64,000 bases of DNA. It comes from Bacteroidaceae bacterium. Its GTDB lineage: Bacteria; Bacteroidota; Bacteroidia; Bacteroidales; Bacteroidaceae. The stretch lies in the NCBI GenBank assembly GCA_017548075.1, contig JAFYNL010000036.1, positions 1-64,000 of the forward strand. The letters run 5' to 3'. Both the position numbers and the translations under genes were made by a program. The notes under the pieces are model-generated. The model worked only from the letters and a program-made list of their open reading frames with translations, made no database searches and had not been told where the DNA came from. This document shows positions 9,856-20,000 of this stretch, in pieces (within the stretch, counting starts at the first letter, position 1; each line of letters begins with the position of its first letter).

Positions 9856-11121
9856 CTATCTAATCTTCAATGTTACGATGGCGAGAGCTGCCATAATGAT
9901 TGTCACTATCCAGAAGCGGACAGTTATCTTCGATTCCAGCCAACATCCTTTAGGCCAGTTGATGAGCACCTTGAAGTCTGCAGGCAGTTGTCCTGGCTTA
10001 ACTCGGAAGGTATCGTGCAGAGGAGCACGCTTGAAGACGCGCCATTTCAGTCCGCGTTTGTTACCCATCTTGGCATAATTGGTCTGCAAGAGCACACTTA
10101 TGCTTTCCATCAGGAAGACGAAACACAATAGTGGCAGAAGCAGTTCCTTGTGTATGATGATGGCTGTAACACCTATAATTCCGCCGATTGCCAAGCTTCC
10201 TGTATCGCCCATAAACACTTGAGCGGGATAAGCATTATACCAAAGGAAACCAATCAAAGCACCTACAAAGGCACAGACAAAGATAACGAGTTCTTCCGAA
10301 CCCGGGATATACATTATATTAAGGTAAGCGGCCATGTGAATGTGACTGCTCACATAAGCCAAGATGCCTAAGGCAATACACATTATTGCCGCGTTTCCTG
10401 CACACAAACCATCCATTCCATCGTTCAAATTGGAACCGTTGCTGACTGCCATCACAATGAAGGTAGTGACGAGAACGAAGAAGATCCAACCTGCCGCAGA
10501 CTTATATTTGCCCAAGAACGAGAAGATGTCTGCGTAGTTGAGGTTGTTGTTCTTGACAAATGGAATTGTAGTTATCGTGCTCTTTACCTCTTCGCTTCTG
10601 TGCGTCACGACTTGCTCTTCGCCTTGTCTCTCATCCTGAATGTTCTCGCAGATAACGGCATCAGGACTCATCCAAAGTGTCAGACCGATGAAAAGGCCGA
10701 GTACTGCCTGTCCCAGAAGCTTGTAGATGGGACGAAGTCCGTCTTTCGTGACCTTCATCTTGATGTAGTCATCGGCAAAACCTAATGCTCCAAGCCAAAG
10801 TGTAGTAGCAAGCATAATGAGCATGTAGATGTTGCGAAGTCGGCCAAACAAAAGGCAGGGAACGAGGGTAGCGACTATGATGATGATGCCTCCCATAGTA
10901 GGCACACCTTTCTTCTCCACTCCATAAGGATCGATGCTGGCGTCTCTTTGTTCTTCGTTGACATTGTGTTTCCTCATCCATCTGACGAAATACTCGCCAA
11001 ACCACATGGAAATAATGAGGCTCAAGACCAAAGTGAGGACAGCTCGGAAGGAGATGTAGTGCCAAAGATTGGCGCCTGAAACTCCGAATTCGCCTAGATA
11101 TCTGAACAGGTAATATAGCAT
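9856..11121 (-). CDS. mraY: Phospho-MurNAc-pentapeptide transferase MraY
   Basis: 421-residue integral membrane enzyme making lipid I from UDP-MurNAc-pentapeptide and undecaprenyl phosphate. Signature elements are the first-loop GVEKKGVPTMGG, the aspartate-rich FADDYIK, NLNDGMDGLCAG and FMGDTGSLAIGG. It is longer than the roughly 360-residue proteobacterial enzyme, largely because of a charged periplasmic-side insertion around residues 175-215. A 157-bp gap containing 22-bp repeats separates it from murE; nearly all other joints in the operon are under 35 bp. Confidence 0.97.
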   Translation of the reverse strand: MLYYLFRYLGEFGVSGANLWHYISFRAVLTLVLSLIISMWFGEYFVRWMRKHNVNEEQRDASIDPYGVEKKGVPTMGGIIIIVATLVPCLLFGRLRNIYMLIMLATTLWLGALGFADDYIKMKVTKDGLRPIYKLLGQAVLGLFIGLTLWMSPDAVICENIQDERQGEEQVVTHRSEEVKSTITTIPFVKNNNLNYADIFSFLGKYKSAAGWIFFVLVTTFIVMAVSNGSNLNDGMDGLCAGNAAIMCIALGILAYVSSHIHMAAYLNIMYIPGSEELVIFVCAFVGALIGFLWYNAYPAQVFMGDTGSLAIGGIIGVTAIIIHKELLLPLLCFVFLMESISVLLQTNYAKMGNKRGLKWRVFKRAPLHDTFRVKPGQLPADFKVLINWPKGCWLESKITVRFWIVTIIMAALAIVTLKIR

Positions 11122-11183
11122 ATCTTATAGATGACTTTTTGTTTCGTTTTCTTGTTTCTTTTGTTTCTGTTTCTGAAGACCTT

Positions 11184-11280
11184 CAGTTAAGTTTCAAAGT
11201 TAACGTGTTACGTTGGCGATTTTAACGTGTTACGATTGCAAAGTTAACGTGTTATGTTTGCCATCGTAACTGCAGTCGTT
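11184..11280. repeat. 22-bp tandem repeat element, copy A (murE-mraY gap)
   Basis: On the minus strand this reads as a head (CGACTGCAGTTACGATGG) followed by three 22-bp units starting AACACGTTAA, two of which continue CTTTG. The head abuts the murE stop codon. Each unit contains the imperfect palindrome TAAC-GT-GTTA and two contain TAACTTTG, a match to the -7 promoter consensus. Related copies lie at about 21.1, 49.9, 57.1 and 62.8 kb. Confidence 0.85.
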
Positions 11281-12733
11281 AATCTATGCCGAATGCTTCG
11301 CGAATAACTTCATGGTCGTCAAAGTGGTGTTTCACCCCTTTAATGATCTGATAATCCTCATGGCCTTTGCCCGCCACAAGGACTACATCGCCAGGTTGAG
11401 CCATTGTGCAAGCAGTTCGAATGGCTTCCTTGCGATCAACTATACTGATGACATTTCGCCTCTGACCGCTGTCGAGGCCTGCCAACATATCATTTATGAT
11501 CTCCTGAGGATCTTCGTTTCTTGGGTTATCACTCGTGATAATGACGCGATCACTATTCTTCACAGCCTCTTGAGCCATGAGTGGTCGTTTGCCTTTATCT
11601 CTGTTTCCACCAGCTCCGCAAACAGTCCAACATTGGCCCCTTCCGTTCAAAACCTCGTTGATTGTCGTGAGAACATTGACGAGGGCATCTGGTGTGTGGG
11701 CATAATCGACGATGGCCGTCACTCCTTCTTTCGAGCGAATGGCTTCGAATCGACCATTTACGGGCTTTTGAGCACTAAGGAGGACGAGTGCCTGTTGCGG
11801 CTCGACTCCCAGCATAACGGTAGCTCCATAAACTGCCAACAAGTTGCTGACGTTGAAGCGGCCCACAAATTGTACGCTCACTTCTCTGCCATCAATCTCA
11901 AGGTCCATTCCTTCGAAGCTCTCCTCCATAATGCGAGCCTTGAAATCGGCAGCAGAATGAAGAGAATAGGTCTTCACCTTCGCCTTGCAGTTCTGCACCA
12001 TAACCATTCCGTTTCGATCATCTGCGTTGATGATGGCGAAAGCGTCTGCGGGCAAAGCATCAAAGAAACCTTTCTTGGCGTCGCGATAGTTCTCGAACGT
12101 TCCATGATAGTCGAGATGGTCGCGAGTCAGGTTGGTGAAGATGCCGCCACTAAAGTTGAGACCTCCTATACGCTTTTGGCTGACACTATGACTGCTGACT
12201 TCCATGAAAGCGTAGGCACATCCTTCGTCTGCCATTTGCCCGAGAAGTCGGTTCAAAGTAATGGGGTCAGGAGTCGTAACCTCAGTAGGAATGGGCTCTC
12301 CATCAATGTAGTTGCAAACGGTACTGCACAATCCGCACTTATATCCAAGCTGACGGAAAATGTTGTAAAGCACAGTTGCGATGGTGGTTTTGCCATTTGT
12401 GCCAGTCACTCCAATAAGGTGCATCCTTTGAGTTGGGTCGCCAAAGTAGTGCGTAGCAAGCGTTCCAACCACATCCTCAGTATTGGGATAGACAAGATAA
12501 GTCACATCTTCCTGAGTTGTTTCAGGCAGTTTCTCGCACACCACAACACTTGCTCCCAGCTCGATAGCCTTGCCGATGAAGGTGTGGCCATCAACCTGAG
12601 TGCCTCGCATAGCTACGAACATTGCGCCTTTTTGAATGCGACGGCTATCAATCTCGATGCCTTTTACTTCCTTATCGATGCTTCCCACCACCTTTTGTGG
12701 CTCGCAATCTTGTATGAGTTGATGTAGTTTCAT
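11279..12733 (-). CDS. murE: UDP-MurNAc-tripeptide synthetase MurE (meso-DAP type)
   Basis: 484-residue Mur ligase adding the third stem-peptide residue. It has the ATP loop GTNGKTT (residues 111-117), [12 protein letters not shown] (201-212) and the substrate-specificity motif DNPR (402-405), which in this family indicates meso-diaminopimelate rather than lysine. It lies 9 nt after ftsI. murF, often next to murE in other phyla, is absent from this cluster and must be elsewhere. Confidence 0.97.
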   Translation of the reverse strand: MKLHQLIQDCEPQKVVGSIDKEVKGIEIDSRRIQKGAMFVAMRGTQVDGHTFIGKAIELGASVVVCEKLPETTQEDVTYLVYPNTEDVVGTLATHYFGDPTQRMHLIGVTGTNGKTTIATVLYNIFRQLGYKCGLCSTVCNYIDGEPIPTEVTTPDPITLNRLLGQMADEGCAYAFMEVSSHSVSQKRIGGLNFSGGIFTNLTRDHLDYHGTFENYRDAKKGFFDALPADAFAIINADDRNGMVMVQNCKAKVKTYSLHSAADFKARIMEESFEGMDLEIDGREVSVQFVGRFNVSNLLAVYGATVMLGVEPQQALVLLSAQKPVNGRFEAIRSKEGVTAIVDYAHTPDALVNVLTTINEVLNGRGQCWTVCGAGGNRDKGKRPLMAQEAVKNSDRVIITSDNPRNEDPQEIINDMLAGLDSGQRRNVISIVDRKEAIRTACTMAQPGDVVLVAGKGHEDYQIIKGVKHHFDDHEVIREAFGID

Positions 12734-12742
12734 TGTCTTCTA

Positions 12743-14857
12743 TCAATTATTCTTTGATGATGCTGTCAGCGTAATAGTTTTGCCTTTGACGGCAACAGAA
12801 CCAGCCGGAATATCTTGCTTTGTAATCTCTCCGCAGCCATTGATGCGAACTCTCAAGCCTCGCTTCTGCAAAGCAAAGACTGCATCCTTCACTCCCATGC
12901 CGGTTACATCGGGAACTTTCCTCAGCGAAACAGTATCTTCATCAACCAGATTGAGTTGTTTCTTCGAGAGTCCCATGCCTTCAACGATAGCTTCGGCACG
13001 CTTCTTACTGCCCTTCGTCACTTCAGGAACAAAGACAGAATTAGTATCGGCAGCTGCGATGGCGCTTCTCATAGAATCCCTCGACATGATGTACTGCGAG
13101 ATTTCGCTGAAGACAGGACCGCATTGGCCGCCACCAGAAGCGGGCAAACCTTGCTTCCTTATGCAGACAATGCAGCTGTACTTGGGATCGTCACTTGGGA
13201 AGTAACCACAGAAACTTACCATATATTTGCGGCCTGCATAAGAACCGTTCTCGCTGAACTGAGCCGTTCCAGTCTTTCCACTTACCTTGAAGAGCTTGCC
13301 GCCATTGCCGGCTTTCTTGCCGAGACCACCACTTACAACGTGCTCCAAGCAGTACTGAATGTCGCGAAGTGTGGAAGGCTTGCATATCCTTTCCTTGATG
13401 ACTTCTGTTGGGAACTCGCGTACCACCATACCATCCTTGAGTTCAGCCTTCACGAAACGAGGCTTCACCATCTTTCCTCCGTTGGCAATTGCGTTGTAGA
13501 AAGTAAGCGTACTTATAGGTGGAAGCATCGTCACATAACCGATACTCATCCAAGGCAGGTCGGGTTTGCTCCAATAGCGGTTTTTGTCCTTTGGATGCGG
13601 AACATAAGGTTCGCCCTTACCAACAAAGGGAAGATTCAGAGGAATGCCAACACCTTCGCGATGCAAACCATCCACATAAGCGGCAGGATTGTCTTGATAA
13701 GCTCTATCGATGATAGTACTTACGCCAATGTTACTACTTTGTCCAAGGATATCTTCCACTTTGAGAACACCATATCCACCACGATGCCAGTTGTGGTCTT
13801 TCATCTTGCGTCCGTGCATATTGACAATGCCGGGAGCACAGTCAACAGAATTATTCAGCGTAATCTTCCCGTCTTCAAGAGCAACCATAATGCTCGCAGT
13901 CTTGAACGTAGAACCCGGTTCCCAAAGGTCACTCACGGCGTTATTCTTCATCTCATAGTATTCGCCGTCCTCGCCACGAGTAAGATTGACAATAGCTTTC
14001 ACGTCGCCAGTCTTCACTTCCATCACGACGGCAACACCTACCTCGCCATTCACCAACTCTTCCTTCAGCTTGCTGCGAAGGGTACGGTCGGCAAAGTCCT
14101 GTATGTTAATGTCGATAGTGGTCAGAAGGTCGTGCCCGTTCTCTGCCTGAGTATCAACGATAGGAACTTGACGATTACGGACAATGATGAAATGCTTCGA
14201 GCCGGGTTTGCCACGAAGGATGCTGTCAAAGCTCAACTCCAAACCACATTTGGGCTGACTACTTGTGTCATTATAAAGCTCGCCAATAGTTCTGCTTGCC
14301 AATCCGCCATAAGGCTTGAGGCGAAGCAACATTTCGTCTGCATGGAAACCACTCTTGTACATACTTTCTTTCAAGAATGGCAACTCCTTACAAGCGCGGT
14401 ATTGAACATAAGTGGCCAACTTCGGATAGATGCGCCAAGAGTATTTGCCACGAGCCTTTCCCTGAAGAAGACGTTGGCGGAACCAAGCCGCATCGCGATC
14501 AGGGAAGATGCGAGCTAAGCCTTCCACTATGCTATCTAGCTTCTGGACAAATGTTGTGTCGCGATACTCACGAGTCTTCCTTTCGATAGATGAATCGGGA
14601 TCATGCACGGCGAAGTCCATATAAAGCGCATACTTGGGCACAGTGCCAGAGAGAACTTGACGGTCACAAGAGAGGATGTTTCCGCGATTGGCAGCTATCT
14701 TAACTACCTTACTGTTGCGGCCAACCTCTTTCCAATAATCGCTCTCAGGTGGCAACATCGTATAGAGAGCCTTGCCCAGGATATACATTCCTGCAAGGCA
14801 CATCAGCACGAAGATGACGATGTAGCGTCTTGGAGCTTTATCTTTATTGGCTTGCAT
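12743..14857 (-). CDS. ftsI: Penicillin-binding protein FtsI/PBP3 with C-terminal PASTA domain
   Basis: 704-residue class B penicillin-binding protein that cross-links septal peptidoglycan. It has an N-terminal membrane anchor (about residues 12-33), a dimerisation region, and transpeptidase motifs STFK (316-319, nucleophile S316), SSN (374-376) and KTG (528-530). One PASTA domain follows at about 645-700 (KVPDVTGMGVKDAVFALQ). It lies between ftsL-like and murE. The PASTA tail is usual for Bacteroidetes FtsI but absent from the E. coli enzyme. Confidence 0.96.
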   Translation of the reverse strand: MQANKDKAPRRYIVIFVLMCLAGMYILGKALYTMLPPESDYWKEVGRNSKVVKIAANRGNILSCDRQVLSGTVPKYALYMDFAVHDPDSSIERKTREYRDTTFVQKLDSIVEGLARIFPDRDAAWFRQRLLQGKARGKYSWRIYPKLATYVQYRACKELPFLKESMYKSGFHADEMLLRLKPYGGLASRTIGELYNDTSSQPKCGLELSFDSILRGKPGSKHFIIVRNRQVPIVDTQAENGHDLLTTIDINIQDFADRTLRSKLKEELVNGEVGVAVVMEVKTGDVKAIVNLTRGEDGEYYEMKNNAVSDLWEPGSTFKTASIMVALEDGKITLNNSVDCAPGIVNMHGRKMKDHNWHRGGYGVLKVEDILGQSSNIGVSTIIDRAYQDNPAAYVDGLHREGVGIPLNLPFVGKGEPYVPHPKDKNRYWSKPDLPWMSIGYVTMLPPISTLTFYNAIANGGKMVKPRFVKAELKDGMVVREFPTEVIKERICKPSTLRDIQYCLEHVVSGGLGKKAGNGGKLFKVSGKTGTAQFSENGSYAGRKYMVSFCGYFPSDDPKYSCIVCIRKQGLPASGGGQCGPVFSEISQYIMSRDSMRSAIAAADTNSVFVPEVTKGSKKRAEAIVEGMGLSKKQLNLVDEDTVSLRKVPDVTGMGVKDAVFALQKRGLRVRINGCGEITKQDIPAGSVAVKGKTITLTASSKNN

Positions 14858-14867
14858 AATCGTGGGT

Positions 14868-15344
14868 TTACTCTTTCACATTGATAATATACGGCGCAAC
14901 CTTGCTTGGAGTCAGAGTGCTGTCACCTTGTTCGCGAAGCTTTTGCTCGAGTTGGCTTTGACGACAGAGTTGCGTGAGTTCGCTTACTCGAGTTATACTT
15001 CTGTAACGCCAATCCTTGAGTTCAGCTTCAAGTTCTGTCTCCTTCATCATCTCAACCTGTGCCTGATAACCATTTGTGATGTAAAGGAAGATGCCGGCCA
15101 AGATGAGAAGCAGCATTTTCCATTGGCTGAGGAACCAACGAGGAGCAGCATCAAGCATCTGACGAAGGCCAGCAGCGGTCATCTCATCGACTTCATCGTC
15201 GTCGCTGACCAGCGAACGCATCAGCTTTTCCTTGTCGCTGACTTGCTCCTTTTCTTCTTGAACTTCTGGAGTTTCCTGAACTTCCTGAGTTTCTTGCTCC
15301 ACTTCTTGGAGTTCTTCGAAGTTATCTAATTCTATCTCAGCCAT
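14868..15344 (-). CDS. FtsL-like putative cell division protein
   Basis: 158-residue protein at the ftsL position between rsmH and ftsI. Residues 1-60 are strongly acidic with E/Q/V-rich near-repeats (EVQETPEVQEEKEQV). One membrane segment lies at about 76-92, followed by a short helical periplasmic stretch (EAELKDWRYRSITRVSELTQLC) suited to the coiled coil FtsL forms with FtsB and FtsQ. The fold and position support an FtsL role; sequence identity to classical FtsL cannot be judged by eye. The acidic cytoplasmic head is long. Confidence 0.8.
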   Translation of the reverse strand: MAEIELDNFEELQEVEQETQEVQETPEVQEEKEQVSDKEKLMRSLVSDDDEVDEMTAAGLRQMLDAAPRWFLSQWKMLLLILAGIFLYITNGYQAQVEMMKETELEAELKDWRYRSITRVSELTQLCRQSQLEQKLREQGDSTLTPSKVAPYIINVKE

Positions 15345-15357
15345 AGTTGGTCGTTAG

Positions 15358-16284
15358 TTATTCTCTTTTTCTTGCTACGCGAAGCTTTGCCGAACGGCTG
15401 CGAGGATTACTCTGTTGCTCCTCTTCACTTGGAGTGATAACGCTTCTGTTGACTGCCTCGAGCGGAGCATTGCTGCGTCCAAAGAGGTCAGTTTCCACTT
15501 TTCCCTCGGCATTGCCGGCTTTCACGATGTTCTTCACCATTCGGTCCTCGAGGGAATGATAGGTGAGAATGCTCAATCTGCCTCCTGCCTTGAGGAGTTC
15601 TGGAGCAGCATCAAGCATCTGCCTTAAGGCAATCATCTCGCCGTTCACTTCTATTCGGAGTGCCTGAAAGACACGAGCCAAGTCCTTCTTCTCGCGATCG
15701 TAACCCATCAAAGGTTTAAGCACTTCCACCAGTTCGGTTGTCGTCGTGATGGGCTTTTGCTGACGTGCCTTGACGATGGCGGAAGCAATGCGGCGACTGT
15801 TCTTCAGTTCTCCATAGAGGTAGAGGATGTCCGAGAGTTGCTCTTCGCTATACTCCTCGACAATCTTCTTTGCCGTGAGGCTGGCCTTTTGGTTCATCCT
15901 CATGTCGAGAGGAGCGTCGAAACGGAAGCTGAAACCTCGCTCTTCCTCGTCGAAGTGATGACTGCTTACGCCCAAGTCGGCAAGGATTCCGTCCACTTGC
16001 TCGTGTCCGTAGTAGAGCATCCAGTTCTTCAGGAAGCGGAAGTTGCTGCGGATGAAAGTGAAGTTTCCTTCGCCTTCCAACTCTTTTGCATTAAGCAAAG
16101 CGTCCTCGTCTTGGTCGAAGCTGTAGAGATGTCCTGTGCCTTTCAGCCTTCGGAGAATCTCTCTGCTGTGGCCGCCGCCGCCGAATGTGAGGTCGATATA
16201 TATGCCTCCAGGCTGTATGTCCAACCCGTCAACCGTTTCCTTCAACAGTACCGGCACATGATATTCCTCACACCTCGCGTACAT
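15358..16284 (-). CDS. rsmH: 16S rRNA (cytosine-1402-N4)-methyltransferase RsmH (MraW)
   Basis: 308-residue SAM-dependent methyltransferase. It has the N-terminal EYHVPVLLKETVDGL, the SAM-binding loop YIDLTFGGGGHS and the downstream LADLGVSSHHFD motif, all diagnostic of RsmH. It modifies C1402 in the ribosomal P site. It follows mraZ by 18 nt and precedes the ftsL-like gene by 13 nt, as in most dcw clusters. Confidence 0.97.
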   Translation of the reverse strand: MYARCEEYHVPVLLKETVDGLDIQPGGIYIDLTFGGGGHSREILRRLKGTGHLYSFDQDEDALLNAKELEGEGNFTFIRSNFRFLKNWMLYYGHEQVDGILADLGVSSHHFDEEERGFSFRFDAPLDMRMNQKASLTAKKIVEEYSEEQLSDILYLYGELKNSRRIASAIVKARQQKPITTTTELVEVLKPLMGYDREKKDLARVFQALRIEVNGEMIALRQMLDAAPELLKAGGRLSILTYHSLEDRMVKNIVKAGNAEGKVETDLFGRSNAPLEAVNRSVITPSEEEQQSNPRSRSAKLRVARKRE

Positions 16285-16302
16285 TACATATTATATTATG
16301 TA

Positions 16303-16755
16303 TTATGTGTCGTCGTCCTTCATCATATCCTCCAAGATGCTTGCCACCTCTTCGGGATTGCTGAGGAGTCCTTCAGCTGCCTGACGACTCCAAATCTCAA
16401 TGGTATCGTCCACTCCGATGAAACGTACATCGCTCTTGATGCCTGCATGTTCCAGATATCTACGAGGGATGAGCATTCTTCCGCCACTATCGAGAATGAT
16501 GTCCTCGGCATCGGCTGTGAAGAGACGCAAGCCTTGACGCTGATGGCGGTCGAAGTGATTGGTACGAGCCCTGACGGCATCCACTTGAGCATCCCACACA
16601 CTCTTGGGGTAGAGCACGAGGCAGTTCTCGAAGATGTCGCGACGCAACACAAGAGCCTGCTCCTCTTCTTTTTGCAGAATCTTACGGAAGGCACTGGGCA
16701 CGAAAACTCGTCCCTTCTCGTCCGTCTTTGCGTCTATGCTACCTGTAAATCTCAT
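16303..16755 (-). CDS. mraZ: Transcriptional regulator MraZ
   Basis: 150 residues from the chosen start MRFTGSIDAKTDEKGRVFV, the conserved N-terminus of MraZ. A longer reading frame extends upstream to 16830 but would run through the promoter, so it is rejected. Two AbrB-like swapped-hairpin repeats are visible (DEKGRVFVPSAFRK and DSGGRMLIPRRYLEH). MraZ binds TGGG-type direct repeats ahead of its own operon and represses it; such repeats overlap the promoter here. First gene of the dcw operon. Confidence 0.95.
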   Translation of the reverse strand: MRFTGSIDAKTDEKGRVFVPSAFRKILQKEEEQALVLRRDIFENCLVLYPKSVWDAQVDAVRARTNHFDRHQRQGLRLFTADAEDIILDSGGRMLIPRRYLEHAGIKSDVRFIGVDDTIEIWSRQAAEGLLSNPEEVASILEDMMKDDDT

Positions 16756-16788
16756 TGCGCTATATGCTTTTCTATAGAAAATCTGCTG

Positions 16789-16822
16789 CAAAGATACACA
16801 ATTCCCCACAATTCCCCACAAA
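16789..16822 (-). promoter_or_regulatory. dcw promoter overlapping MraZ-type operator repeats
   Basis: On the minus strand TATCTTTG (16796-16789) is a perfect -7 box. TTTG at 16822-16819 is 22 nt upstream as a -33 element, slightly long. Between them lie two identical 10-bp direct repeats, TGTGGGGAAT, giving TGGGG boxes at a 10-bp period, and a degenerate third (TGTAT). MraZ is known to bind TGGGN repeats with 5-bp gaps, so autorepression by promoter occlusion is inferred. Confidence 0.75.
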
Positions 16823-17008
16823 TATTTCAAACTTTTTTTTCTTCATATACAGCAAGTTCCTGTGTATAACTTCATGTTAAGCTAACACAAGGCATGCGCA
16901 AAACCCTGTGTACAAAGGACTTTCGGCATATCAAGGCACCCTGTTTTATGTTGTTGAAAACTTTTTTGCACACATTACAAAATTGGTGGGGAAAGATAGC
17001 AAAAAAGT

Positions 17009-17038
17009 AGCCGCTTCGCCATAAAAGACGAAGCGGCT
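17009..17038 (-). terminator. rho-independent terminator
   Basis: Perfect 10-bp stem AGCCGCTTCG / CGAAGCGGCT with a 10-nt loop, followed on the minus strand by a run of six T (positions 17006-17001). It ends the transcript of the secreted repeat protein at 17099-20377 and separates it from the dcw promoter. The 340-bp gap between that gene and mraZ otherwise shows only the promoter/operator. Confidence 0.9.
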
Positions 17039-17098
17039 GCCATTAAAATCAATCTCTTTTGCCTTTATTTTACAAAAGGCTGAGGAGTGGAATCATTA

Positions 17099-20000
17099 CT
17101 AATTAGCCATGATGTTCAGGACTGCTACGAAGTCGGCAATCGTAATATCACCGTCGCCATTCACGTCGGCATCGCCGGCAATTGCGTCACCAGCCATTGC
17201 ATTCAGTACAGCCACGCCATCGGCAATGGTTACTTGGCCGTCGAGGTTAACGTCGCCCTTCATGGTGATGACTGCGTGACCATAGTACAAACTGCCGTTA
17301 ACAACGATGCCCTTCTTGCTGGAATCGAACGTACCACCCTTAGGTTCAGCAATAATCATGCCGTCGCCAAGAGTCAGATTCTTGATATTGAAAATTCTAG
17401 AATTTGAATTTATGGGATTGAAAATCATACAACCTTTTTCGAAAATTAGATTAGCATCAAAGCCACCATCGCCAACTGCTTGTTTTCCTGTAAATTCGAA
17501 CTTCGGGCCATTGAGGTTGCAAATAATGCCATCAACGGGCAAATAGATGCCATAGCCTGAGCTTGATGTCAGTTCGCCCTTGACAGAGCCATTGCCGCTG
17601 AATGTAGTAGGTTTCTTAAGATTAAAGACATCTTCGTTGAACTTGAGTTTGTTCTCACCATTGATGGCAATATTCAGTCCTTCTATACCTTTATTCCAGA
17701 TACCCTCTTGAACGCTGGTATCGTCTACATTGGCATTGGTAATGGTCAGACGCTTCATGTTGGGATCGTACTTGAACGAGCCACCGTCGCGGAGAATATC
17801 GTCCTTGTTGTAGCTATTGACATCTATGTCGCAGACTGCCAAGTCGTATTTATCAACCTTCGTGATGACAACGTTCTGAGCGTTGCTACTACCAACCTTA
17901 ATAGCACCATCATCAACATACGCTTTGAAGGGTTCTACTATAGAAGTGTTTTCGCCAAGGCTGATGGAGTTCCAACTATAAACTCCTTTCTTTAATGTCA
18001 CCTCCTTACCGGAACTAGACAGATTGATTGCCAACTTACCAGTTGAATCTCCATATGTATCATATTCGACATTGACATTGACATCATTGATTGTGAGTGT
18101 CTTACTGTTTCCGTAGAAATAGAGACCGCCTTTGGATCCAGTCAGGTTGAGTGTGCCAGAGCCCTTGATGGTCGTATTGTCTTTGAAATTTGTAGAAGTC
18201 CAACCACCTCCATCGGCTTTCAGCTCACAATTATCCGTAACATCAACAATGAGACCATCAACAGAACTCATGATGCAGTTAATGCCTTCGCTGCCTCTAT
18301 CTATCTTGGCGCCGTTGAGCGTCAGGGTCTTGGTTGAGGGAACATAGCCGACACTCTGTGTGCCGCTGCTGATATACTTGCTACCGACATAGATTGGATT
18401 GCTTGCATCATTTACTCGATTGAGTTGTTTGCCGCAGACATATACAGGCAACTTCTCCTTAATAGAGCCGAATACAACTTGACCTTTGGCGATGGCGCCG
18501 CCGTTTGTTTCCACGCGCTTATCTGCTTTGTCCCAATAGCAGCCATAGGTTGTGTACCAGAAGTCCATGTTGTCGAGTACCAGATCCCCCACATTTCTGA
18601 TAGCGCCCTCGTCACCATAGAAATTATAACCATAAATATCACTTGTCTGCTTCTTCAGCGTCAGCACCTCACTAGGATAAGAACTACCGTCACCATAGAA
18701 GCCATACATGGCTCCTTTGGCTTGGAAGAAGCCCACCATATCAACGGTGACGTTGGCTGAACCGTACTTCGAGATGCCCATTTTGTTGTTCGAGATAAAA
18801 CGCAGATCTGCATAGGAAGAGGATGTAAAGGTCGTATTGGATCTGAGCTCTGCAGCATTGGTTACTGATGTAAGGGTGTTGTTGCCAACCGCCGTGATGG
18901 TAATGTCACCTGCTCCGGAAGTCGTCTTAATAGCGTTTACTTCATCATCTGTCACTTTTATTGTAACACCATTGAGTGTCAACGTCTTTGAACTGTTGCT
19001 GTACGAAACTGTACCAGAGGTGATATACTGATTGCGAATATTCTCATAATTTCTATGATTTACCTGTGTGCCGGCAACATAGACAGGATAGTATGTGAAT
19101 TGGTTCTTACTAGCAAACCATGTGCCGCTTGCGGGGCCATTGCTTGACGATGCTATTGCATCATTGTAATATACTTTGCCTTCTTTAATCCATGTGTTAA
19201 CAGACCAAATGTCCATGTTATCGAAAACAATTTGGCCCACATTGACATTTGACCTTCCGCCAAGGAACTTATAGACAGAATTATCGTTGTACTTCTTCAA
19301 TATCAACTTACAGTTGTTGCCGCCATAGACACCATCTTTGTCGGACGTACATGTTGCTTGGAATTCGGGCATGCATACTTCAAGATTAGTATTGTTGTAG
19401 TTGAGATAAACGGGCGTATGAGCAGTAGATTTGATGACCACCGTTCCATCGCTGGTCAATGACGTATTACCATACAAGTCCATCGGATATCCAGCAGAGG
19501 AGATTGTACCACCACCGACGAAATTAACAGTCATGTCTCCACGAGTTACAAGATTTGCTCCATCGACATTAACATTGGTAAGTGTTAGCGTTTTTGTCGA
19601 GCGGTTGTATTGGGCTGTACCAGATGCTGTAGTAGCACCTGTATTACTTGTACTCAGCGTTGCAGTATAGCTGGTTGGCACATTGAAGCTACCAATGGTG
19701 GCAGCACAATAAATATAGGCGGTTTGCGCGGCAGAGCCATTCTGCATCACAGCACCGCCTGAAATCGTTTGTTCTGGCTTAAGTACTGATCCATAAAGAC
19801 CGATGCCACCGCTGAAGCCTTGAATACCAGCCTTGTCCGAGCCACCTGTTGCCGTAAGTTGACTAAAATTGATATCGAGAGCAGCTTCTGCAGATCTGCC
19901 AAACACGGCAACTTCGTTAGCAGATTTAGCTGTGATGCGGTTACCATAAATATAGAGGGGACTGTTAGTGCTTATGGCTCGACCACCATTTGTGGCTTCA

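Noticed and set aside
11195..11246. Internal promoter for mraY-ftsZ from TAACTTTG in the 22-bp repeats
   Set aside because: The -7 motif matches, but no TTTG lies at the -33 distance. The motif is present in other repeat copies unrelated to genes, so it is not called as a promoter.
12815..14518. 567-codon open frame on the + strand
   Set aside because: It lies entirely antisense to ftsI, whose protein motifs are complete. The translation shows no domain. The same holds for the 471-codon frame antisense to murE (11312-12727).
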